From assembly GCA_024636575.1 (NCBI GenBank), contig JAGXGU010000077.1:1-23193 (forward strand): a stretch of DNA of 23,193 nt, written 5' to 3'. This document shows, in pieces, positions 1 through 6,982 of this stretch. The notes beneath the pieces are model-generated. The model did not search any database. It saw only the letters and a program-made list of their open reading frames with translations, and had not been told where the DNA came from. The DNA is from Altererythrobacter sp. GTDB lineage: Bacteria; Pseudomonadota; Alphaproteobacteria; Sphingomonadales; Sphingomonadaceae. Positions within the stretch are counted from its first letter, which is position 1. Every line of letters begins with the position of its first letter. The translations under genes were made by a program, and so were the position numbers.

Positions 1-133
1 AACCTATCAGCCGATGAACATCAATTTCGGCCTGTTCCCTCCGCTGCACGATGTGAACAAGAAATCCCGCAAAGAAGCCTACACCACCCGCGGCAAAGCC
101 GATTTCGGGGAATGGCTGAGAGCATCATGCTGA
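1..133 (+). CDS. trmFO: TrmFO C-terminus (tRNA uracil-54 C5-methyltransferase, folate-dependent), partial
   Basis: Only the last 43 codons are present, in the frame starting at base 2 and ending with TGA at 131-133. The peptide begins TYQPMNINFGLFPPL, which I recognise as the conserved tail of TrmFO, the FAD- and methylenetetrahydrofolate-dependent enzyme that makes ribothymidine at position 54 of tRNA. The rest of the gene, including the FAD-binding N-terminus, lies upstream of the window. The identification rests on this short motif (QPMN-NFGL-PPL). A terminator hairpin begins inside the last codons. The next gene lies on the opposite strand and converges on it. Confidence 0.8.
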   Translation, partial: TYQPMNINFGLFPPLHDVNKKSRKEAYTTRGKADFGEWLRASC

Positions 134-160
134 AAAGTGAGAACGGGTTTTCAGCTTTTT
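129..160 (+). terminator. Rho-independent terminator of trmFO
   Basis: GCTGAAAA (129-136) pairs perfectly with TTTTCAGC (148-155) around an 11-base loop, and five T residues follow at 156-160. The hairpin overlaps the trmFO stop codon. The stem is short and partly A/T, so strength is uncertain, but the position directly after the gene fits. Confidence 0.6.
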
Positions 161-203
161 ACGACGCGACAACGAAGATAGGAGCGGGCGAGCCGGTAAC
201 TGC

Positions 204-656
204 CTAACAGCGGCAGGCCGGTTTTGCCTTTGGTTTCGTGGTTGCGAATTCTTCTGGCGTCAATTCGCGGTCGCGGTTGCGATCTGCCTTGTCGAACCGC
301 GTCGCAGTGGCCACGGCCCATTCCTCGAACGACAGCAGGTTGTTGCCGTCCTTGTCAAGTTTCCGGAACGCATCGGTGCGCGAAGACAGCATTTCATTGC
401 GCGATATGATCCGGTCACGGTTCTTGTCGTAACGGAAAAAACGGCGCTGTTCGCGGGTCAGCTCGGTTGCTTCGGGCGGCGCGGGGCCGGTCAAATCATT
501 GGCATCGGCAATCGGGATATCCGGCTCGGCGGGTTCTGCCGGCAGCGCGAGCGGCGGCGGCGCGCCTTGCTCCACCTCGGCCCGGCCCTGCCACCAGAAC
601 ATCCCGATTCCGGCCAAGATCAACGCACTTAGCGCGCCCAGAAATATCCGGTTCAT
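204..656 (-). CDS. Membrane-anchored or secreted EF-hand calcium-binding protein
   Basis: This is a 150-residue protein that starts at the ATG at 656 (MNRIFLGALSAL). A GGGGAG ribosome-binding site lies about 8 bases upstream; the frame remains open further upstream to 743, but that longer start would run into the neighbouring gene. Residues 4-22 form a single hydrophobic segment (uncleaved signal anchor or signal peptide), followed by a Pro/Ala/Glu-rich linker to about residue 65. Three EF-hand-like 12-residue loops follow: D77-E88 (DKNRDRIISRNE), D101-E112 (DKDGNNLLSFEE) and D125-E136 (DRNRDRELTPEE). All three have acidic or polar residues at positions 1, 3, 5 and a final Glu, so calcium binding is plausible. 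The protein ends in CRC. The cellular role is unknown. It lies 34 bases downstream of the minus-strand squalene/phytoene-synthase-like gene and may be co-transcribed with it. Confidence 0.8.
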   Translation of the reverse strand: MNRIFLGALSALILAGIGMFWWQGRAEVEQGAPPPLALPAEPAEPDIPIADANDLTGPAPPEATELTREQRRFFRYDKNRDRIISRNEMLSSRTDAFRKLDKDGNNLLSFEEWAVATATRFDKADRNRDRELTPEEFATTKPKAKPACRC

Positions 657-690
657 CTGCAAAACTCCCCTGAGATTTCTGTAACATAGA

Positions 691-1353
691 CTACCTGCCG
701 AACAAGCCAAGCCGCATTGCGGACAGCAAATTGCGGCGGCCATGCATCAAGGGCGCGCCGCCCGCCGCCAATGAAGTGCGTGCCAGACCGTCCAGCACCA
801 GCAACGGCCGCATGGCGCGCGGCAAGCGGACGGGGACGTCCCCCAATGCCATGCCCGTTGCCAGCACTTCGGCCTTTTCGTCCATATTCGATGTCTTGGC
901 CGCCAGATCGGCCAGCGCCCACCGCCGCGCAGCCAGGGATACAGCCTCTTCGCAATTATCCGCGCGCGCCAAACGCGCTATCGCAGCAAAACCAGCAGCG
1001 CGCCCTTGCGCGAAATTTTCTGCTGCGCTGGCCGGCAATGGCGGATCATTCAGCAATTCCTCCCACCCATCGACCAGCGATCGCAAAGCGGCTTCCTGAC
1101 CGCGCCAGATCTCGCCGATGGCATCGAGCAGCGGATCACCCTTCGGTCTTTGTCCGGGCGGCTTGGCCAATTCATCGCGCCACCATGCCAATCGCATTTG
1201 CGCCAGCAAGGGTTCGCTGGCCTGACTGATAATCTGGGCCAATCTCTGATCAAGGGCCATCACGCACATATATGCTGGCCGGATATATGCAGGCGAATAT
1301 GCCAGCGCGAGCCGATCGGGAAGCGGCAATCCGCCAGGTTGAAGATCATCCAT
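691..1353 (-). CDS. Squalene/phytoene synthase family protein, NDUFAF6-like
   Basis: The protein is 220 residues from the ATG at 1353 (MDDLQPGG), which has purine-rich GAGAGGCAGG just upstream. The open frame extends 16 codons further but without a better signal. The N-terminal part carries the signature YSPAYIRPAYMCVMALDQRL followed by EPLLAQMRLAWWRDEL, characteristic of the trans-isoprenyl diphosphate synthase (SQS/PSY) fold. Family enzymes use two DxxxD motifs to bind Mg-diphosphate. Here the first is reduced to a single Asp (ALDQRLAQI) and no clear second one is visible. This resembles the non-catalytic branch that includes the mitochondrial complex I assembly factor NDUFAF6, so a role in respiratory-complex assembly rather than carotenoid synthesis is my inference. 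It is also shorter than typical phytoene synthases (about 300 residues). Confidence 0.75.
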   Translation of the reverse strand: MDDLQPGGLPLPDRLALAYSPAYIRPAYMCVMALDQRLAQIISQASEPLLAQMRLAWWRDELAKPPGQRPKGDPLLDAIGEIWRGQEAALRSLVDGWEELLNDPPLPASAAENFAQGRAAGFAAIARLARADNCEEAVSLAARRWALADLAAKTSNMDEKAEVLATGMALGDVPVRLPRAMRPLLVLDGLARTSLAAGGAPLMHGRRNLLSAMRLGLFGR

Positions 1354-1421
1354 TACCTGCCTCTCGCCATGCTGCGGCGGGCAAGTCAACCGGCCATCCA
1401 CCAGATACGCGAGAGAAATTC

Positions 1422-1429
1422 TTAACCAT
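1422..1429 (+). promoter_or_regulatory. CtrA-type box TTAACCAT upstream of the pseudopilin operon
   Basis: An exact copy of the 8-base CtrA motif TTAACCAT lies 81 bases before the start codon of the first TadG/TadE gene, in the 156-base divergent intergenic region. The second half of the full TTAA-N7-TTAA palindrome is degenerate (GTTT). CtrA is known to control pilus and flagellar genes in alphaproteobacteria; binding here is inferred from sequence only. Confidence 0.4.
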
Positions 1430-1509
1430 GATGTTTATCAGTCCCGTTACCTATCCCGACGTATTGCCCGGCCTAATCAATTGGAATCCTGAATGGGAAG
1501 GTACATCTG

Positions 1510-2793
1510 ATGGGGGCTATCCGTCGTTTCTTTGGCAATTTCCGCTCCAATCTGAGCGGCAATGCCACTATGTTGGTAGCCCTTGGGATGCCGGCACTGA
1601 TCGGCGGAGCGGGCTATGCCGTCGATACCGCGCAATGGTATATGTGGAAACGGGAACTTCAGCATTCTGTCGACCAGGCAGCCTACGCCGGTGCCATGGC
1701 TTTGGCACATGAAGATTCAAAGAGCTATTTCGAAACCCGTGCGAAGCAGGAATATGATACCAATCTCGACAAGGTCAAAACCTTCGCATCCATTCCTTCC
1801 ATTTCCATCGCAAATTACGCAGCCGGTACAGACAACAGTGTGATCGTCAGCGCTACCGCGACCAGGTCGCTGCCTTTCAGCAGCTTCCTTACCGGCAGTG
1901 CAGCCACCATTCGGGCAACGGCCCAAGCCTCGTTCGCACCGGGGGGTACTTATCAGGCCTGCCTTGTCGCTCTGGCGGAAGACGGAACGTCCCTCGATAT
2001 TGGCGGGAACGCCACCGTTTCGGCAAAATGCGGTCTTGCCGCCTTGTCCTGTTCAGATGACGCGGTGGTGATCGATGCTTCTGCGATTGTTGATACCGAC
2101 TCGATCGTAACCTGCGGCAAGGCCACTGTTCCGGAAGGTAACGAGGACGTCGTTACCGAAGGAGCGACCGGCCTTAAAGATATCTACGCCGATCTCGACC
2201 CGCCAACGGATGACCGGCCCCGCACCTATAATTGCAGCGGGAAGGGCGGGAACACGCAGGCTTCGCTGCAAGCCGGTACGTATTCGAGCCTCGTGGTGTC
2301 CTGCACCACGGTGCTGAACCCCGGGATATATGTGATCGATGGTGGCGAGCTCGATCTGGCGGCCAACTACAACGTCACCGGCCACGGCGTCGTCTTCATT
2401 CTCAAGAATGGTGCTAGGCTCAAGCTCGGCGGGAACGGAAACAACAACCGGATTTCACTGACCCCGCCATCCTCGTCTTTCTACGAAGGTACGATCTACG
2501 CCGAAGATGCCAATCGGCTGGGCGACATCCTGATATTCGAAGACCGAGGCAGCACACCGCCGGAGCCGGGCCATCAGCTTAATGGTAATTCCAATTCACT
2601 GATCGAGGGTCTGATGTATTTCCCCAACGGGACGCTGACCGTGAACGGGACGGCCAATGTAACCGCGCAATGTCTGCAAATCTCGGCCTACAAGATCAAG
2701 GTCCTCGGTAACGCCAAGTTGGAAACGCTGTGTCCGCTGGACAGCACGACCTCCGTCGGCAGTTCGGTAGCCAGCGTGAGGATGGTGGCATGA
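1510..2793 (+). CDS. TadG-like pilus-associated protein with repetitive C-terminal domain
   Basis: This is a 427-residue protein whose ATG at 1510 follows GGGAAGG by 8 bases. Residues 8-60 match the TadG-like N-terminal region: a short basic start (RRFFGNFRSNLSGNATM), a transmembrane segment at about 21-40 (LVALGMPALIGGAGYAVDT), then W-Y-M-W-K-RELQHSVDQAAYAGA. Such proteins belong to Flp/Tad adhesive pilus systems and sit in the inner membrane with the bulk exported. From about residue 150 onward the sequence is rich in Gly, Asn, Thr and Val and reads like successive beta-strand rungs (for example around 270-310 and 360-400), suggesting a beta-helix or polymer-like passenger; that fold is inference. 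Eight Cys residues (151, 174, 181, 202, 242, 265, 388, 408) are compatible with disulfides outside the membrane. The stop overlaps the next gene by ATGA. Confidence 0.78.
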   Translation: MGAIRRFFGNFRSNLSGNATMLVALGMPALIGGAGYAVDTAQWYMWKRELQHSVDQAAYAGAMALAHEDSKSYFETRAKQEYDTNLDKVKTFASIPSISIANYAAGTDNSVIVSATATRSLPFSSFLTGSAATIRATAQASFAPGGTYQACLVALAEDGTSLDIGGNATVSAKCGLAALSCSDDAVVIDASAIVDTDSIVTCGKATVPEGNEDVVTEGATGLKDIYADLDPPTDDRPRTYNCSGKGGNTQASLQAGTYSSLVVSCTTVLNPGIYVIDGGELDLAANYNVTGHGVVFILKNGARLKLGGNGNNNRISLTPPSSSFYEGTIYAEDANRLGDILIFEDRGSTPPEPGHQLNGNSNSLIEGLMYFPNGTLTVNGTANVTAQCLQISAYKIKVLGNAKLETLCPLDSTTSVGSSVASVRMVA

Positions 2794-3251
2794 TCATGGC
2801 AACCGTTTTTTGCGCGCTGCTGCGCGATCTGCGCGGCTCCATGGTGATCGAAACCGCGATCGTGGCGCCGGTGCTTATCTTGATGGCCCTCGGGACGTTT
2901 GAAGCCGGCACTATTGTGTCGCGCCAGCATCAACTCCAATCGGGCGCTGCCGAGGGAGAAATCATTGCCATGGCTGCCGCTCAAGGCGCCGCGACGAACG
3001 CTGACCAGATCAGAGACATCATCGCAGATTCGCTCGATCTCTCCCCTGAAAAGGTAAAGGTGACGCGGTTGTATCGCTGTAACGCCAGCGCCAATCGCGT
3101 GTCCACGAAGGAAGATTGCCCAGAGAAAGCGGTCGTCACATCCTATGTCAATATCGTGATCAATGACACCTATACGCCGGTGTGGACGCAATTTGGCGTG
3201 GGGGGGCCAGTCAATTTCCAGGTCAATCGCATGGTGGTGCTGTTATCATGA
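2790..3251 (+). CDS. TadE-like pseudopilin, first of two
   Basis: The protein is 153 residues. The start is the ATG at 2790, which overlaps the TGA of the upstream gene (ATGA), indicating translational coupling; a second ATG follows at codon 3. The N-terminus LRDLRGSMVIETAIVAPVLI fits the TadE-like pattern, in which a Gly precedes a hydrophobic helix with a Glu near position 5 (Gly16, Glu21). TadE/TadF pseudopilins are processed by a prepilin peptidase and help assemble Flp pili. The remaining roughly 110 residues are predicted extracytoplasmic and contain a Cys pair in RCNASANRVSTKEDC, which could form a small disulfide loop. It lies in the middle of a three-gene overlapping cluster. No Tad ATPase, secretin or prepilin peptidase is present in the window. 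Confidence 0.8.
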   Translation: MIMATVFCALLRDLRGSMVIETAIVAPVLILMALGTFEAGTIVSRQHQLQSGAAEGEIIAMAAAQGAATNADQIRDIIADSLDLSPEKVKVTRLYRCNASANRVSTKEDCPEKAVVTSYVNIVINDTYTPVWTQFGVGGPVNFQVNRMVVLLS

Positions 3252-3700
3252 AAAACGGGAAAATTTTCCGGCACCTGCTCGGTGATCGCAGCGGAGCCAT
3301 CGCAATCGAATTTGCCCTGCTCGGACCGCTGCTGATAACAATGATGTTCGGTGTGTTTCAGTCCGGCATCTATCTGCAGAATTACAATGCGGTTCGCTCG
3401 CTTGCCTCGGATGCCGGCAGGTTGGTGATGATCCAGGACCAGAAGGGCAACGACATGGCCAACGAGGACATCCAATCGGTGGTCCGCGGCGTAGCGGTCA
3501 ACGCGCCCTATCTGCTTAATACCGACAGGCTGCAGGTCACGGCGACAACTCAGGCCACTTCACGGGTGACGGGCGCCAAGGAAATCTCTGTTCGGATCGA
3601 CTATACGCCCAGCGACATCCTGCCGTTCGTCGATCTGCCCGAGACAACGATTTCCTATACCCGCCCAATATTTGTGGTCGATGCTGCGCCGGCACCTTGA
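3248..3700 (+). CDS. TadE-like pseudopilin, second of two
   Basis: This is a 150-residue protein. Its ATG at 3248 overlaps the preceding stop by ATGA. The N-terminus (DRSGAIAIEFALLGPLLI) is close to the TadE consensus, with Gly16 before the hydrophobic helix and Glu21 at the +5-like position, the same spacing as in the previous gene. The helix covers about residues 17-39. The remainder is a small soluble domain without cysteines, ending IFVVDAAPAP. The two TadE-like proteins probably arose by duplication and divergence, and with the TadG-like gene they probably work in an envelope or pilus assembly. The main risk is over-interpretation: isolated TadE/G genes are common in alphaproteobacteria and their role apart from a full tad locus is not established. 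Confidence 0.82.
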   Translation: MKNGKIFRHLLGDRSGAIAIEFALLGPLLITMMFGVFQSGIYLQNYNAVRSLASDAGRLVMIQDQKGNDMANEDIQSVVRGVAVNAPYLLNTDRLQVTATTQATSRVTGAKEISVRIDYTPSDILPFVDLPETTISYTRPIFVVDAAPAP

Positions 3701-3763
3701 CCGAACCCTGGGTGTCGGACGATCCCGGCCGGGGCTTTAATCCAGATAGCACGAATTACTGGG

Positions 3764-3784
3764 CCGCTGCTCTGGAAGCAGCGG
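3764..3784. terminator. Perfect hairpin between convergent genes, possible bidirectional transcription end
   Basis: CCGCTGCT (3764-3771) and AGCAGCGG (3777-3784) form a perfect 8-base-pair stem around the loop CTGGA. It lies in the 114-base gap between the convergent ends of the pseudopilin cluster and pdhB. No T tract follows on either strand, so it is not a classical intrinsic terminator; it could stabilise 3' ends. Confidence 0.4.
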
Positions 3785-3814
3785 TACTAGCCAAGTGCCT
3801 CATGTCGGACAATC

Positions 3815-5206
3815 TCAGCGGTAGGTCACCTTCTTAGCGGCTTCCACAATCGCGTCACTGTTGAGCAGGGCAATCTTTTCCAGATTGGCGGCATAAGGTA
3901 ACGGCACATCGACGTTGCAGACCCGCAGAACGGGCGCATCGAGATGGTCGAACCCATCTTCCATGCAGATGGAAATGATTTCCGATGCAATGGAGCAAGT
4001 CGGCCAGCCTTCTTCCGCCACGATGACGCGGTTGGTCTTGGCCAGGCTGTCGAGCACTGCCTGCTTGTCCAGAGGGCGCAGGGTGCGCAGATCGATCACT
4101 TCGGCCTCGATGCCTTCTTCCGCCAGTTTCTCTGCCGCTTCCAGCGCCATGCCGACACCGATGGAATAGGACACGATGGTCACATCGGATCCTTCGCGCA
4201 TGATCCGCGCCTTGCCGATCGGCAATACGTGATCGTCCAGTTCGGGCAGTTCGAAACTGCGGCCATAGACCAGCTCGTTTTCGAGGAACACGACCGGGTC
4301 TTCACAGCGGATCGCGGCCTTCAACAGGCCCTTTGCGTCCGAGGCATCATAGGGTGCGATCACGATCAGGCCCGGTACGCTGGCATACCACGGCCCGTAA
4401 TTTTGGCTGTGCTGCGCCCCGACCCGGCTGGCGGCGCCATTGGGTCCGCGGAACACCACCGGGCAGCGCATCTGGCCGCCAGACATATAGTTCGTTTTCG
4501 CAGCCGAATTAATGATGTGATCGATCGCCTGCATTGCGAAATTGAAGGTCATGAATTCGACGATCGGTCGCAGCCCGCCCATTGCCGCGCCGGTGCCAAT
4601 CCCGGCAAAACCATATTCGGTAATCGGCGTGTCGATGACGCGCTTGGGGCCGAATTCAGCCAGAAGGCCCTGCGTAACCTTGTAGGCGCCCTGATATTCG
4701 GCGACTTCTTCACCCATCACGAACACGCGGTCATCGCGGCGCATTTCTTCGGCCATCGCGTCACGCAGCGCGTCGCGCACCGTGACTGTCGCCATGTTGG
4801 TGCCGGCTGGAATTGCCGGGTCTTTTTTCGGCTCTGCTTTGACTGGCCTGGTGATTTCGGCCTCGCTCGGCTCCTGCCCAATGTCCTTGCCCTCGCCCGC
4901 GTCGTCGTCCTTGTTCGATGCTTTGGGCGCCGGAGATGGAGCCGGAGTCTCGTCACCCTCATCATCATCGCCTGAAAGCATGGCAATCACCGTGCCCACA
5001 GCAACATTCTCGGTACCTTCGGGTATCAGTATCTTGCCGACAGTGCCTTCATCGATGGCTTCGAATTCCATCGTTGCCTTGTCTGTTTCGATCTCGGCCA
5101 GAATATCGCCGGGTCCGACATGATCGCCTTCACTGACCAGCCATTTGGCCAAGGTGCCTTCCTCCATCGTGGGGGAAAGCGCGGGCATCTTCAGTTCGAC
5201 AGCCAT
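3815..5206 (-). CDS. pdhB: Pyruvate dehydrogenase E1 component subunit beta with N-terminal lipoyl domain
   Basis: This 463-residue subunit pairs with PdhA to decarboxylate pyruvate and reductively acetylate lipoyl groups in the pyruvate dehydrogenase complex. Residues 1-78 are a lipoyl domain with the modified lysine at K43 in EIETDKATMEFEA. An acidic/Pro/Ala linker follows to about 135, and then the transketolase-like beta subunit (TVRDALRDAMAEEMRRD..., VFVMGEEVAEYQGAYKVTQG, FLENELVYGR). The fused lipoyl domain is the usual state in alphaproteobacteria and explains the length compared with about 330 residues in lipoyl-free E1-beta. The ATG at 5206 overlaps the pdhA stop by one base (TGATG), so translation is probably coupled. 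Confidence 0.96.
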   Translation of the reverse strand: MAVELKMPALSPTMEEGTLAKWLVSEGDHVGPGDILAEIETDKATMEFEAIDEGTVGKILIPEGTENVAVGTVIAMLSGDDDEGDETPAPSPAPKASNKDDDAGEGKDIGQEPSEAEITRPVKAEPKKDPAIPAGTNMATVTVRDALRDAMAEEMRRDDRVFVMGEEVAEYQGAYKVTQGLLAEFGPKRVIDTPITEYGFAGIGTGAAMGGLRPIVEFMTFNFAMQAIDHIINSAAKTNYMSGGQMRCPVVFRGPNGAASRVGAQHSQNYGPWYASVPGLIVIAPYDASDAKGLLKAAIRCEDPVVFLENELVYGRSFELPELDDHVLPIGKARIMREGSDVTIVSYSIGVGMALEAAEKLAEEGIEAEVIDLRTLRPLDKQAVLDSLAKTNRVIVAEEGWPTCSIASEIISICMEDGFDHLDAPVLRVCNVDVPLPYAANLEKIALLNSDAIVEAAKKVTYR

Positions 5207-6342
5207 CAGTAGGACTCCACCAGCACGTCGGTATACAGTTCGGATGGATCCGGTTCGGGAGAGTTTTCGGCAAAATCGGCGGCTTGCGCCACGCGGGCGC
5301 GGATGGCCTTGTCGATCGCCTTGATATTTTCTTCGGTCTTGCCGCGTTCGGCCAGTTCCTTCTTGATCCGTTCGATCGGGTCGTTGTGCTCGCGCTGGTC
5401 CTGCACTTCTTCGCGCGTGCGGTATTTGGCCGGATCGGACATGGAATGCCCGCGATAGCGATAGGTGTTAAGTTCCATCAGCACCGGCCCCTTCCCCTCG
5501 CGCACATGGGCGAAGGCAATCTCGGCGGCGGCGCGCACTTCCAGCACATCCATCCCGTTCACATCCATGCCGGGAATGCGAAAAGCGGTGCCGCGGCGAT
5601 AGAATTCGGTTTCTGCAGAGCTGCGCTTGACTGCGGTGCCCATTGCATAACCATTATTCTCGATCACGAAGACGATCGGCAAGTTCCACAGCGCGGCCAT
5701 GTTGAAAGTTTCATAAACCTGGCCCTGGTTCGCTGCACCATCGCCGAAATAGGCGAGGCACAGCCCGCCATCTTCGCGGTATTTATGCGCCAGCGCCAGT
5801 CCGCCGCCCAGCGCAACCTGCGCGCCGACAATGCCGTGACCGCCGTAGAATTTATGCTCGGTCGAGAACATGTGCATCGACCCGCCCTTGCCCTTGGAAA
5901 TACCGGCCTGGCGCCCGGTCAATTCGGCCATGATCACATTCGGGTCGATCCCGTAAGCCAGCATGTGGCCATGATCGCGGTAGCCGGTGATGACGCTGTC
6001 CAGCCCTTCGGAAAGGGCGGACTGCAGGCCAACGGCAACCGCTTCCTGGCCGATATACAAATGGCAGAAACCCCCGATCAGGCCGAGGCCGTAGAGCTGG
6101 CCCGCCTTTTCCTCGAACCGGCGGATCAGCAGCATCTGTTCGTAGAAATGCAGCAATTGTTCGTCGCTTGCATCGAACCGCCTGTTTTCCTCATGCGTCA
6201 TCTGGAGGCTGCGCAGCGCAAAATCCTCGTCACTTTCAACCGCCTTGCCGCGCGCTGCCGGTTTGGCAGCGGGCTTTGCAGCAGATTTTGATGCGGACTT
6301 CGGGGCGGCTCCGGATGCGGCTTTCTGGGCGGGTTTGGCCAA
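5206..6342 (-). CDS. pdhA: Pyruvate dehydrogenase E1 component subunit alpha
   Basis: The protein is 378 residues from a TTG start at 6342 (MAKPAQKAAS). I prefer this start because TTGAGG lies 9 bases upstream as ribosome-binding site; a TTG at 6357 within that same motif would add five residues. No in-frame ATG is available. Residues 1-36 are a Lys/Ala/Pro-rich, probably disordered tail (SKSAAKPAAKPAARGKA). The thiamine-diphosphate motif starts at GDG (200-202) and ends at NN (229-230) in GDGAANQGQVYETF...VIENNGYAMGT. The loop YRYRGHSMSDPAKYR is the conserved region that is phosphorylated in mitochondrial homologues. It forms an operon with pdhB. Confidence 0.95.
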   Translation of the reverse strand: MAKPAQKAASGAAPKSASKSAAKPAAKPAARGKAVESDEDFALRSLQMTHEENRRFDASDEQLLHFYEQMLLIRRFEEKAGQLYGLGLIGGFCHLYIGQEAVAVGLQSALSEGLDSVITGYRDHGHMLAYGIDPNVIMAELTGRQAGISKGKGGSMHMFSTEHKFYGGHGIVGAQVALGGGLALAHKYREDGGLCLAYFGDGAANQGQVYETFNMAALWNLPIVFVIENNGYAMGTAVKRSSAETEFYRRGTAFRIPGMDVNGMDVLEVRAAAEIAFAHVREGKGPVLMELNTYRYRGHSMSDPAKYRTREEVQDQREHNDPIERIKKELAERGKTEENIKAIDKAIRARVAQAADFAENSPEPDPSELYTDVLVESY

Positions 6343-6378
6343 TGCTGGGATCCTCAAGCTGATATGTTCTTGCGTTGT

Positions 6379-6410
6379 CGGGCAGCGTGCCCGCTACGCT
6401 TGAATAAGCG
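6379..6410. promoter_or_regulatory. Two adjacent small inverted repeats in the pdhA upstream region
   Basis: CGGGCA-GCG-TGCCCG (6379-6393) and CGCTT-GAAT-AAGCG (6397-6410) are perfect inverted repeats lying 37-68 bases upstream of the pdhA TTG codon. They could be protein-binding sites or hairpins in the leader. No known regulator site is recognised. Confidence 0.25.
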
Positions 6411-6523
6411 ACAAGCTATGGAGCAACGATGCGGCGCACGCAACGCCTATGCATACGAAATCCGTAAGGGCACTACGCCTCCCGGATTGGGCAGCGATCC
6501 GGTAATCAGATGGCGGAAAGGGG

Positions 6524-6838
6524 TTATTCCTGATCCAGGATCAGGACGACTTCATCCTCGTGCACCACGTTCAAATCGCGCCGCAGCCGTTCACCCACTA
6601 TGTCGGGATCGGCGTTTTCCGGGTTCAGCAGTGAAACCTGGTTGGCCAGCGCCCCACGCTCTTTCTGCAGCTTGTCGATATGCGCCTGGCGCTGTTCCAG
6701 CTGTTGCAGATTTTCGCTCCACGCCAGCAGGCCGCTGGGGCCCGCAATGGCCAGCCCCCCGATAAGCAGCAGCAACGCAAGGGCCAACCCTTGCGCCCAT
6801 TTTTCCCTCGGCAGGCTGATCCTGTGGTCTTCGTGCAT
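6524..6838 (-). CDS. ftsB: Septum formation initiator family protein (FtsB/DivIC)
   Basis: A small bitopic membrane protein of 104 residues, the usual size for FtsB. From the ATG at 6838, residues 1-14 are cytoplasmic (MHEDHRISLPREKW), 15-34 form one membrane helix, and about 40-72 are a predicted coiled coil (LQQLEQRQAHIDKLQKERGAL), followed by the short C-terminal segment LNPENADPDIVGERLRRDL typical of the family. FtsB joins FtsQ and FtsL in the divisome. Two starts further upstream (ATG 6841, GTG 6844) are possible; AGAGG is 7 bases from 6838 and too near the others. It lies upstream of pdhA on the same strand, as often seen in alphaproteobacteria. Confidence 0.85.
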   Translation of the reverse strand: MHEDHRISLPREKWAQGLALALLLLIGGLAIAGPSGLLAWSENLQQLEQRQAHIDKLQKERGALANQVSLLNPENADPDIVGERLRRDLNVVHEDEVVLILDQE

Positions 6839-6921
6839 CATCACACCTCTAGAATCATATTAGGATCGCCGGTTCAAGCGGTAAATGTACTTGGCGCGGC
6901 AGAACGTGGCGGGATGGTGCT

Positions 6922-6951
6922 TTGACATGCTACCCTGTGATGGCATATATA
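6922..6951 (+). promoter_or_regulatory. Sigma70-type promoter for the hpd operon
   Basis: A consensus -35 box TTGACA (6922-6927) is followed after 18 bases by TATATA (6946-6951), 31 bases ahead of the hpd start codon. It lies in the divergent ftsB/hpd intergenic region. The match is strong for this genome, and a TAGGA ribosome-binding site follows at 6971-6975. Confidence 0.65.
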
Positions 6952-6982
6952 GTTTCTACTGTAACTTGTTTAGGATGATCCC

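Noticed and set aside
3802..3811. ATGTCGGACA, repeated in reverse near 11386-11396
   Set aside because: A shared 10-mer is expected many times by chance in 23 kb, and the surroundings do not match.
3944..4975. A 343-codon plus-strand open frame antisense to pdhB
   Set aside because: It is a frame shadow of pdhB, rich in H, R and G, without family motifs; pdhB is unequivocal.
5284..6291. A 335-codon plus-strand open frame antisense to pdhA
   Set aside because: Same reason: a codon-bias artefact opposite a well-supported gene.
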